Origin: Rhinopithecus roxellana
Taxonomy: Eukaryota > Chordata > Mammalia > Primates > Cercopithecidae
Length of the DNA: 64,000 nucleotides
NCBI RefSeq assembly: GCF_007565055.1
Contig: NC_044567.1
Span: forward strand, 50,492,260-50,556,259
Reading direction: 5' to 3'
Shown: in pieces, positions 55,201-64,000 of the stretch
Layout of the letters: every line of letters begins with the position of its first letter
How positions within the stretch are numbered: position 1 is the first letter of the stretch
The notes under the pieces: model-generated
Told to the model about the DNA's origin: nothing
The model's database searches: none
Seen by the model: the letters and a program-made list of their open reading frames with translations, nothing else
Position numbers and translations under genes: made by a program

Positions 55201-55614
55201 AAGGTGACTCTGGGTTTAGTGTGTCCATGTTTCAACAAGAATGTAAGTTTGGGGTCAGACATATGTTACCTCTGTTAAATAGTAGCTTTGCAATCAGTCT
55301 TTGCAAAAAATATCCAGAACAAGGCTAGAACAAGGTGGTACAGAAACAAGTAACACGTGCTACAGTTACATATGAGGTTGGATTACCTCCTTTATAGAAA
55401 GAAGTGGAGATATCCTTCATGCAGAGATTTAGGATCTCTCACTAGCCCTAACCCTATGATCCCCACCTAGTGTTTCTTCCAACCACCTCTGTTGCTTTTC
55501 TTTCCTATTAGGTGGTGATCAAATGAAAGATATAAATCTACTTTTGAGAGTAAAGAAGAAAGGAAGCACAATTTATTAATCACCCATTGATATCCCAAAG
55601 ACTTGGGCTTCCAT
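55201..55614. other. Anonymous non-coding DNA
   Basis: No repeat or gene recognised. Confidence 0.5.
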
Positions 55615-56005
55615 TATCTCATTGTTTTATTCATTCATTAATCCAAACATTCATTCAGCAGGGATTTCTTGGGGGCCTACCTGGTACTGGGCTCTGTGGT
55701 CCTGGGATGCAGTAGGGAAAAATTCACAGGCTTGCACTCATGGAGAGAACCTTCTAGCTGGGGAGCCAGACAACAATGACAAAAACACATAGCACTAGGA
55801 AGGGAGCCAGTAGGATTTCAGGTAAAGAGTAATGGGAGGTGGGAACCTACCTAAACTGGAGAGAGCCAGGAAAGCCTCCTGAGAAGGTCCTCTAAGATGA
55901 GCTGTGAGGCCAAGGAAGACCAGGCCAGGTGAAGGGCAGAGAAGACTGCCTTCCAGTAAGTGGAAACAGCAAATGCAAAGGCCTCGAGGCAGGGTGGGGC
56001 TTGTG
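55615..56005 (-). mobile_element. L2 LINE 3' region
   Basis: Antisense L2: 'ttattcattcattaatcc', 'gcctacctggtactgggctc', 'cttgcactcatggagagaac', 'gccagacaacaatgaca', 'aacagcaaatgcaaaggcc'. The antisense 158-codon and 88-codon open frames nearby come from this old LINE. Confidence 0.85.
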
Positions 56006-57435
56006 CTTTTGCAGAGCAGAAAGAAGGCCACAGAAAAAAAACAGCGTGATACATGGAGAGAGGCCCAGGGCTGAAAAGGGAGAGGCAGAAGTGGGACTCG
56101 TAGTTTCCAGAAAACAAACTGGGTCTGAGTTTTTGTAATAGCCTGGTGAGGCCAGTATTGTTATTTCTGCTTCCATTTTACAGTTACAGAAACAGAGGGA
56201 AGCATATGATACTGGGGATGGGTACTGGGATAGGGGTGTGTTATTGATTGATGGGGGACCTTTGATGGTCAGAAATGGAGGGAGGCTGGTGGAGTACCCT
56301 CTTGACTTCACCTGAATGCCAGGAGCATGCAGGAGGCTTAAAGCCCTATTCTTGGGCTTTCTCCCCATTCTTTCTGGAACGATTGGAAGAGGCCCATGGG
56401 AAGGAGGTGACTGTCATTATGTCCCCCACTATGAACTATGGGAATGGCTGGAGGGTCACTGGGCCTGATGCCCCAGCTGCCTGACCTGCAGGGAAGTGGT
56501 ACCTGCAGGACCCACAGGGAGGGAGTGCTGACACCCTGGCCCTGGGAAGGAGCTCATGGAAAGGTGGGTGAACTTCTTGTTAGACTACACAGGCTTTCAG
56601 AAGTGCATTCCATATGGAGTGGGGTGGCCTCTCCAAGGAATAGCATAGGGCGGCCACTGGGCCAAGCTACAGCTACGAAAGACCACCTTTATCCCTCTCA
56701 AGTTCGCCTAGGGGACCCTGTGTCTGCCTCTACTAGAGGAAGTTTCCAAAGGATTTTCCTTTCCCTGGGATGAAGAATGAGGCCACACTGACAAAGCAAG
56801 ATCTCGTGCTATGTGTGATTGAATCTCCTGCTGGGCGCCAAGCAGGAAGCTCATCATTTCCCCACAGGCTCTGAGAACACACAGGCCTCATCCCCACCCC
56901 ACCATGGTGCAGTGCCCTCACTGCAGAGCCAATGAGGCCTGAGCTCGGGGCTTGCGTCTGCCTGCGTCTGCATGGCTGCTTCCATCTGGGATACTTGTTA
57001 GTTTATTTTAAATGTGCGATTTGTTTGGTTGCATTTTCTGCTTCTAAATATACAGTAGGTTTTGCATGTAATTATGTATTTTTTAAGAAGGGCTCCCAAA
57101 TTGTGCAAGCTATAGGCCTTACAAAACTGGATTGACCCCTGCCATCTATCAGGAAAAAGGCAACTGGTTTGTGAAGTGCTGGCCTGGCTGCTCCTCCCCA
57201 GGAATCAACAGGATAGGGAGTTTCTTAGGTGAAGCTCAGTGGTCTCTGGTCCCTATTCACAATGACGAACTGGCCTGCATCCAGCCCCACCTTTCTCCTT
57301 CCCAGTTGAATGCATTTTGTTCAGGCATCTGTTGTCATGCACACCTCAGAAGAAACTGACTCCTTTCCCTGGCCCAGGGGAGCATCTGGTTGGCCCATGA
57401 TCATTTCACTCCCCTTATTCATAATTGGTTAAGGG
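56006..57435. other. Anonymous non-coding DNA
   Basis: About 1.4 kb with no named repeat. A 111-codon + strand frame (56438-56773) has no recognisable domain. A short 'tgcgtctgcc' repetition lies at 56953-56972. Confidence 0.45.
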
Positions 57436-57664
57436 CAGACTTTCTCAGTCTCAGCACACATGTGCATTGGGGGCTGGATAATTCTTTGTTGTGGGGCTGT
57501 TCTCTGTATTATAGAATGTTTAACAGCATCCCTGGCCTCTACTCATTAAATGCCAGTTGCATCTCCCCAAATTGTGAGAACCAAAGATTTCTCCGGGTAT
57601 TTCCAAATGTCCCCTAGAGGGCAAAATTACCACCACAATGTGTATGTAAGTTGGGAACCACCAG
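57436..57664 (+). mobile_element. MER20 hAT-type DNA transposon
   Basis: Strong match in order: 'tggataattctttgttgtgg', 'cagcatccctggcctctact', 'tttccaaatgtcccctagag', 'gttgggaaccaccag'. The left flank gttaaggg and right flank gtttaggg differ at one base, in keeping with an 8-bp hAT target duplication. MER20 copies are known to have been co-opted as enhancers in some tissues; nothing here shows that for this copy. Confidence 0.92.
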
Positions 57665-57834
57665 TTTAGGGTGACCCTATTCTGGCCAATGAGACTTGAA
57701 AGAAACTCTGCAGGGGCCTTCTTGGGGCATTTCAAAGATTCCCCATAATTTTCCAATGATGCCCAAGCTCCTTGCAGCAGTAAGGCTCTGCATAACTGGA
57801 GGGCTGGTCTATGTCTCAGCTTTGGGCTGTTACT

Positions 57835-58110
57835 CATACCATTCCTGCTTCCTAAAATTCTCTTCCTTCACCTGGTCGGCTCTAGTCCTGCCAGGTTCAG
57901 AACACAAAGCCTCTCCTCTGTGTTGTTCTGGTGTCCTGCACATATGCTTGTCACTGCATTTATTACAGTGACTGGAATTATTAATTCACTGTCCTCTGTC
58001 CCCTACTAGACCATAAGATCCTTGAGGGCAGGAGACACAACTCATGCTGACATCTCTAGTGTTGTCTAGTGGCTGGAACATGGTAGAGCCTCAGTAAATG
58101 ATGTTTGGCC
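57835..58110 (+). mobile_element. L2 LINE 3' end
   Basis: Sense L2: 'aaaattctcttccttcacc', 'gaccataagatccttgaggg', 'gtctagtggctggaacatgg', 'tcagtaaatgatgtttgg'. Confidence 0.85.
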
Positions 58111-58240
58111 TGTATTAACTTTCTGCCCCTCACTTTCTCATCTCTAAAAGGTGGCACTTGTACAAGGTGGCCTTTGTAGAACTCTATGACTCCATAGTCA
58201 GGGGCCAGTCCCACACAGAATGGCATCAGTGACATCTTTC

Positions 58241-58542
58241 TTTCTTTCTTTCTTTCTTTTTTTTTGAGATGGAGTCTTGCTCTGTTGCCCAGGCTGGAGT
58301 GCAGTGGCGCAATCTCCGCTCACTGCAAGTTTTGCCTCCTGGGTTCACGCCATTATCCTGCCTCAGCCTCCTGAGTAGCTGGGACTACAGGCGCCCGCCA
58401 CCATGCCCGGCTATTTTTGTATTTAGTAGAGACAGGGTTTCACCATGTTAGCCAGGGTGGTCTCGATCTCTTGACCTCGTGATCAGCCCGCCTCGGCCTC
58501 CCAAAGTGCTGGGATTCCGGGCATGAGCCACCGCGCCTGGTA
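58241..58542 (-). mobile_element. AluY-like SINE with target duplication
   Basis: Antisense full-length Alu; (CTTT)n tail complement, 'ctcactgcaagttttgcc', 'gacctcgtgatcagcc'. Flanked by acatctttc (58232-58240) and gcatctttc (58543-58551). Confidence 0.95.
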
Positions 58543-59132
58543 GCATCTTTCATGATGACATTTCTGTAAGCAGGCAGCTAGGAGAGGATGAGCTCCATTT
58601 TCCCATTTTCTATTCTCCCCACATCCAGAAGACCTGCGTGTGGCCTCTAGAAATCACATTTAATCTATCAATTAGAAATAACAATAATGTTAGAATAATC
58701 TTCATGTTTTAGTCCTGATAGTTCAAAAAAGTTAATCTCTTGCATTCACTCCTGGCTTAATGCCATAGTCAAATTAGATTTATGAATTTAGCATGATTGC
58801 AAGTGAACAGATAGCTGCATGTTCTGCTGAGCCAGTGCAAACCTTTAATGTTTAATTAAGAAGTGGAATTAGGAGTTAAGTATGCTTTGCTTGGGATATT
58901 AAAAAAAAAATAAGAAGAAATAGCCTTAAGTCTTCCAATCACAGCCAACTTCCAGCCTCTCCAGCCTGCCAAGATTATTCTCAGCTGAGATAACTTTGGA
59001 GAATGGTGCTTCCCAGTACTAAGGTAATGCTGTCTTTATTTTAACAGTGAATGAAGTAAGCTATACAAGCAAGCTGAAGCATTTCAATATCGGCTCACAG
59101 CTCCCATCTATTGCAAGAGATATAATTGTCAG
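58543..59132. other. Anonymous AT-rich DNA, possible conserved element
   Basis: No repeat recognised. The part at 58610-59130 is rich in ATTA/TAAT words ('tttaattaag', 'caattagaaataaca') typical of homeodomain sites and of conserved non-coding elements in general. This is a base-composition impression only. Confidence 0.4.
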
Positions 59133-59260
59133 TGTATTCTTTTGCTAGGGCTGCAGTAGCAAGTGCTACATATTGAGTGACTTAAACAAAAGAAATGTCC
59201 TGCCTTACAGTTTTAGAGGCTAGAAGTCTAAAGCAGGCCATGCTGCCCCATAAGGTGCTA

Positions 59261-59287
59261 GAGAAGGACCTGTTCCAGGTCCTTCTC
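59261..59287. repeat. Perfect 12-bp hairpin beside an Alu breakpoint
   Basis: gagaaggacctg (59261-59272) and caggtccttctc (59276-59287) are exact reverse complements with a 3-base loop. It is within MLT1 sequence, about 15 bp before a tail-less Alu. Confidence 0.95.
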
Positions 59288-59302
59288 CTGGGTTCTGGAT
59301 TC

Positions 59303-59533
59303 TGGCTCACTGCAAGCTCCTCCTCCCGGGTTCATGCCATTCTCCTGCCTCGGCGCCCTGTGTAGCTGGGACTACAGGCGCCCACCACCATGCCCAGCTA
59401 ATTTTTTGTATTTTTAGTAGAGACGAGGTTTCACCGTGTTAGCTAGGATGGTCTTGATCTCCTGACCTCGTGATCTGCCTGCCTCAGCCTCCCAAAGTGC
59501 TGGGATTACAGGCATGAGCCACTGCGCCTGACC
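59303..59533 (-). mobile_element. AluY-like SINE lacking its 3' end
   Basis: Antisense Alu starting at 'ggctcactgcaagctcctcc' and ending 'actgcgcctgacc'. Its poly(A) tail and about 60 bp of the right arm are absent. Retrotransposition always copies the 3' end, so this is a later deletion or exchange. Confidence 0.92.
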
Positions 59534-59985
59534 TAATTTTAATTTTGTATTATTTTGAAGACAAGTTCTTGCTCTGTCACCCAGGCTGGAGCGCAGTGGT
59601 GCAAACATGGCTCACTATAGCCTTAACCTCCCTGGCTCAAGCGATCCTCCCACCTCAGTCTCCCAAGTAGGTGGGACTGTAGGCACATGCCATCATGCCC
59701 AGCTAGTTTTTAAAAAAAATCTTGTAGAGACAGGGTCTTGTTCTGTTACCTAGGCTGGAGGATAGTGGCATAATCATAGCACACTGTAACCTCGAACTCT
59801 TAGGCTCAAATGATCCTCCTGCCTCAGCCTCCCAAGTAGTTGGAAATACAGGTGCATGCCACCAGGGCCAGGTAATTTTTTTTTGTTTTTTATAGAGACA
59901 GGGGTCTTGCTATGTTGCCCAGGCTGGTCTCAAACTCCTGGGCTCAAGCAGTCCTCCCACAATGAGATTACCGTGTGCCCAGTCT
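59534..59985 (-). mobile_element. AluJ-class pieces, about one and a half elements
   Basis: The first piece (to about 59730) covers one arm and the linker; the second (to about 59985) restarts at 'tcttgttctgttacctagg' and contains both arms, ending in an altered 'cctcccacaatgagattacc'. This looks like an AluJ trimer, perhaps from unequal recombination between Alu arms. Confidence 0.8.
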
Positions 59986-60168
59986 CCCCTTTTTAGAAAG
60001 ACACAGTTACATTGGATTAGGAGCCCACTCTTTTCCCGTAGCGCCTCATCTTGACTTTATCAATTTTATCAGTAACAACCCTATCTACAAATAAGGTCAT
60101 GAGGTACTGGGAGCTAGGACACTCCAACATAGGAATTTAGGGGATGGAATATGATTTAACCCATAACA

Positions 60169-60477
60169 GTCAGCTTGACAGAAAATCATTTGAATATTCA
60201 GATACTTGCATATAGATTTTGCTTTTAGTTCTTTACACAAATCTAGCTAGTTGTTTTTGGTACACTTCTGCTAATAATTCTCCATACTCTTCTGTTTCTC
60301 ACTTCTAAGGATCTGCCATAAAAGGCTCTAGGCTAGAACCTTGTCTACAAATTATACACCCTGACATCTTCAAAAGCATGATGCTGCTACAACTCCTGAA
60401 AACGCAGGAATGTCAGAAAAGCTGCTGAAGTCGTGGCTGCCAGCAGTTCCAGGGGCCCAGCATCCACCCCCAGCCCC
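60169..60477. other. Anonymous non-coding DNA
   Basis: No repeat or gene recognised. Confidence 0.5.
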
Positions 60478-60784
60478 GACCCTGGGGTGGGGAGGGGGGC
60501 ACTCTTCAGAGTGGCTCATTTTAGAGCTGACTTTCCAGTGGAGAAGAAACAACATTTTAAATATGTCGGGCAGCAGAGCAGTTAGATATTAAGGTTCTTC
60601 TCTGCAGAACATCATGAAATATTGTTCATGATGACCCTGACCCTGGGGTGGGTGGGGGTGCTCTTCAGAGTGGCTCATTTTAGAGCTGACTTCCCAAGTG
60701 CAGAAGAAACAACTTTTTAAATACGTTGGGTAACAGAGTAGCTAGATACTATGGTTCTTCTTTGCAGAACATCATGAAATATTG
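60478..60784 (+). repeat. Old tandem duplication, period 161
   Basis: Copy 1 (60478-60624) and copy 2 (60639-60784) both run from 'gaccctggggtgg' through 'gtggctcattttagagctga' to 'aacatcatgaaatattg'. Identity by eye is in the high eighties percent with small indels. The sequence is not a repeat family I recognise. Confidence 0.93.
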
Positions 60785-60941
60785 ATATGTTAAGCTAGAA
60801 TGAATATAATAAATGTATGATTGCCTGCTAAATTGGTCATTATCTTTTTTAGATTCTGGCTTTGACAGAAAGTAGCAGGCCCCAATGGTTTAAGAAAGAA
60901 AGAAGAAAAAATTCTTAAAATTGAGGAAATCCTATCCACGT

Positions 60942-60974
<33 letters not shown>

Positions 60975-63174
60975 GTTGAAAAGATGTCCACAGTCAGATT
61001 TCAGAGGAAGAACAAATTGGTCCAAGTCAGGAGCACCGTCTTGTGGGAATACCATTGTGTTCTGTACGGAGCCGGAAAAATACATAACAGCAGGATCCTG
61101 TTGTGAAACCAGATATTATGTGGACGTCTAGGCATGAGACAGATACAAGTGGAGCTGTCATATCGAAACAGAAATAGCAGCCCTCTGGATTGTCTGCCCC
61201 CTCCAGCCTTTATCCCAGCACTGTGGCAAGCCCTTGAAGCAAGAAAGTCCTACTAACTGTGTGACTTTGGTCTAGTCCTCACATTCTGGTTCCTCCTGGG
61301 GGGCGCTTAGTCTTTCACTGAGAGGAGAGATGTGTACACACGGATGGAGGTCAGGATTCTGCCCTCCCCAACCCTCTCTAAGGCAGCAGGTGCGTTTGTT
61401 GCTTTCCAGATGGGTAGAAACCAATCCTTCACTCCTGGAGTGGTCCTGAGTGGGCTCCTGATGTACCATGCTCCGCTCCCACACCCAGCGTGAAGATGAA
61501 TGGCTTCTCCACAGCCCACCTCGCGCTCCTCCATCCATCACTGCTGCGTGTGTGGCCCTCAACAGCCAGACAGCTTCTGTCTCCACTTCTTCAGCGACTC
61601 TCCTGCCTTCCCCAGCCATGCTCCAGCAGCCCCCTCCAACACCCTGCTCCCACCTGAGTTTCAAATTACCCTGACAGCTAGTCCTTGACAGGTGATGATT
61701 GGGGACTGTGCTTCCTTCCAATCAAGGAGTGACTAGTTGTGAAATCCCAGATTCCAAAGGACTTGCTGTCTCATGGAAAACAAGGAATGGGCCTAGCCAG
61801 TCTGATAGGGATTGTTTGAATTCTGAGAGGAAGGAGGCCGGCAGACTTGGTCCTTTTGTTTATTTGAAGAGAGTTTGTCTCTCCTTGGTTTTACTGCACT
61901 CCTTCTGATCATTTATTTCTTAGCTGATCCTCTCAAACTGCTAGATGGCAGAGTCCACCAGCCCCATTGGTCAGGTGGGTAGACTGAGGCCTTCAGACAA
62001 CACTCAAGATTCTCGACAGCGTATGGTATGGTGTCCATATCTTTGCCTTAGCTATGTCAAAAAAGGACCAGACAGGAGGTTGTGCAGAAGGCTGTGTTCT
62101 CAGCTGAGTGGCTGCTGCTCTCAGTCACGGGGGTCGGCACACGGGGGATCAGGGACTCGCTCACACTTTGCTTTGGGAATCGGCCTCCTGCATGAGCCTG
62201 GGTCAAGGCTGTTCCCCACATGACGACAGTGATCATCTTGTTCCCACCTTGGAAGTGGGAGATGGGAATCCTCAGCTCCAGCAGGAGGAATAGGCTGGGC
62301 TGGAGTGGGTTTCTGAGTTCTTAACAGCTGCAGCAGGGAATTCTACAATGGCTGGAGGAGTAGGCAACCCTAAAGCCAGGCAGGGACATCAAGGTGCAAA
62401 TGCTGGCACAGGTAGCAGAAAGATGGCCAAAGAGCACACTACTCTTGATAAAATCACACCGTATCGGGGGCTGCAAAGAACCTAGGATTCTTCAGATGGA
62501 GAACCTATAGGTGGAGTTCCTATGGAGAGCACCCAGGGTACTTTGCGGGTGAAGGTGTAAGGGCTCCCCCTGCTGGGATGGAGTGGAACTCCAACCAATC
62601 TCTTGTCCCGTTCAGTATGTAATTCTGTACTAAGTATTTGATTGGCCAAGTCTTGGCCCATAGGGTTTACAGCCCCACCTGAGCTTAATTTCTCTCTCTC
62701 TCTCTCCCCACCTCAAGCCCCCTCAGGCTGGTTGAGATCCATGGGCACCTCTGCTGGTCCTCAGTGCTCCTCCAGAAGAGAGAGGAGAGCTCTCTTGGCA
62801 TTCCTGCAAGCAGCCTCATGTAGGAAGAGTCCAACTCTGGCCTTGCAGTCAGAATGCCTGGCCTGATGTGGGGATCACCTCCCAACCAGCTCCTGGAATT
62901 GGCCTTGTCCTGCCCTACTCTCCAGTGTGCATGTGAGAGTTTCTCTGAAATTTCCATCCTGACTTCTGGGAAGCAGGTCTGAGGTCAACTCCCATCTATC
63001 AATTAGGCTTCGGCAGCCAGAGTCCCAGGTCATCAATTGAACTGGGGGTGAAAATGGGGACAGGACAGATACCAGTGGAGTTACATGAGGGAGGGGCAGG
63101 GGTTGGGAAAATAAACCTAAATGCAGTCTAGCCAAGAACAGTCTAGCTGAGGCCATGAACGACCAAGGGAACCT
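60785..63174. other. Anonymous non-coding DNA
   Basis: About 2.4 kb with no named repeat except a T28 run at 60943-60970 and a short (CT)n at 62692-62707. Open frames up to 149 codons (61272-61721, minus strand) show no recognisable domain. No tRNA, snRNA or other RNA gene was recognised. Confidence 0.45.
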
Positions 63175-63392
63175 ATGTAGACTTTGGGGTTACACAGACC
63201 CAGGTTTAAATCTTGGTTTTTCTATTGACTGTGTGCCCTTGGGTGATCTGCTTAGCATCTCTGGGCCTCAATTTTTTCATATACAGCAAGGACAAGAGGA
63301 ATGCTTTCTTCATAGGATTGTGAAAACTGAACGGAATAACACTTTAAAACATCTAGACCTATACGAGGCATATCGTAGGTGCCTGATGTGAA
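63175..63392 (+). mobile_element. MIR SINE, nearly full length
   Basis: Sense MIR: 'ggttacacagacccaggttt', 'gactgtgtgcccttgggtg', 'catctctgggcctcaattt', 'cataggattgtgaaaactg', 'catatcgtaggtgcctgatg'. Confidence 0.88.
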
Positions 63393-64000
63393 TTCTTTCT
63401 TCACCTTCCCTACATTCTGCAGTTCATGAATGGAGTGGCATCAGTGCCAGGGAGTTGTAGCAGAGCCCTAGGGAGTTGGAGAGTTGGAATCTAGAGGGAT
63501 AGAATCAGATGGAAGTTAGGTTACCCCTTAGGAGAGAGGCAAGAAGGAAGATCCAAACAAGAGAGGGAACAGAGATGGAAGCCACCATGGGCTGCTACCC
63601 AGGGTGATGCTTCTCATGCATCAGGATAGATTCTTTCAACACTAAGTCCTGCTGTCACCACCTTATTGCCTAGGAAGGTCCAGCCCCTCTCTTTCCCTGC
63701 CACAATGGATGGAATCCCTGGTATTGTAGAAGAGATGATGGGGGCTCTTAGAGGAACCTCCTCCCCATCCCTAAGAGAGCCCCGACCACTCAGCTCTCTT
63801 CCCCTTCAACGTGGCTCTGGGTGGCAGGTGCCAAAAGATGAATCCAGATAGTTCACGGGCCATCTCCTCTGCAGCTGGAGAATAAGAGAGGGTAATTATT
63901 CATTGGATGTAGTTTACTGCATTTGGTTGCAGGTCCTGTGCTAAGGGACGGTCACAGCCCAAGCCTCTCTAATGACCTGGAGAGCAGAGAAAAGGATGCT
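63393..64000. other. Anonymous non-coding DNA to window end
   Basis: No repeat or gene recognised. Confidence 0.5.

Larger units (their letters stand above)
59133..60168 (-). mobile_element. MLT1-class LTR (MaLR) filled with Alu pieces
   Basis: + strand: 'tgtattcttttgctagggc', 'tgagtgacttaaacaaaag', 'ttacagttttagaggctag' at the left and 'ttacattggattaggagccc', 'atttaacccataaca' at the right give the reverse complement of an MLT1 LTR. The 5-bp word gtcag is found exactly at 59128-59132 and 60169-60173. Roughly 680 bp of its present length is Alu-derived. Confidence 0.9.

Noticed and set aside
55892..56368. 158-codon minus-strand open frame
   Set aside because: It overlaps an antisense L2 remnant and has no recognisable domain.
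61272..61721. 149-codon minus-strand open frame
   Set aside because: No domain or splice context that I can support; several other frames overlap the same stretch.

Overview
This window looks like primate, most probably human, nuclear DNA. It contains full-length Alu elements of the J, S and Y classes, an L1PA/L1PB-age L1 fragment, MaLR and ERV1 LTRs, Tigger DNA transposons, many MIR and L2 fragments, and simple repeats typical of a mammalian genome. I found no convincing protein-coding gene, no RNA gene, and nothing prokaryotic (no operons, CRISPR or IS elements). Nearly all open frames listed for the window fall in repeats, low-complexity tracts or anonymous non-coding DNA. The window could be intergenic or lie inside a long intron; the sequence alone does not decide this. 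Repeat family names come from memory of consensus sequences, not from a database search, so subfamily names are tentative.

Layout. 1-10.8 kb: MIR/L2-rich DNA with four Alu-derived insertions. 10.8-11.8 kb: a purine microsatellite followed by a solo ERV1-type LTR with TG...CA ends and a 4-bp target duplication. 12.5-18.4 kb: a locally shuffled region holding dispersed direct copies of a 282-bp segment, a near-perfect 307-bp tandem duplication, a 198-bp inverted duplication, a hairpin at a junction and four copies of a ~30-bp core. 23.2-25.7 kb: two old L1 3' ends in series. 32.8-37.1 kb: an MLT1A-type LTR carrying an Alu, then a Tc1/mariner-type element broken up by an Alu tandem, a further Alu and a 5'-truncated L1. 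38-51 kb: MIR, L2 and MLT1 fragments, an unassigned LTR, a palindromic MER53 and a large TTCC tract. 51.6-54.5 kb: a Tigger1 transposon carrying an Alu near its 5' end, an MSTA-like LTR in its transposase and an internal 50-bp duplication. 55-64 kb: L2, MER20 and Alu elements, an MLT1 LTR filled with Alu pieces, a 161-bp tandem duplication, and mostly anonymous sequence to the end.

No set of genes works together here. What the sequence records is the order of insertion (older DNA transposons and MaLR LTRs, then Alu and L1) and several rounds of local duplication. The 12.5-18.4 kb mosaic is the most unusual structure. I did not find evidence for a new functional system.
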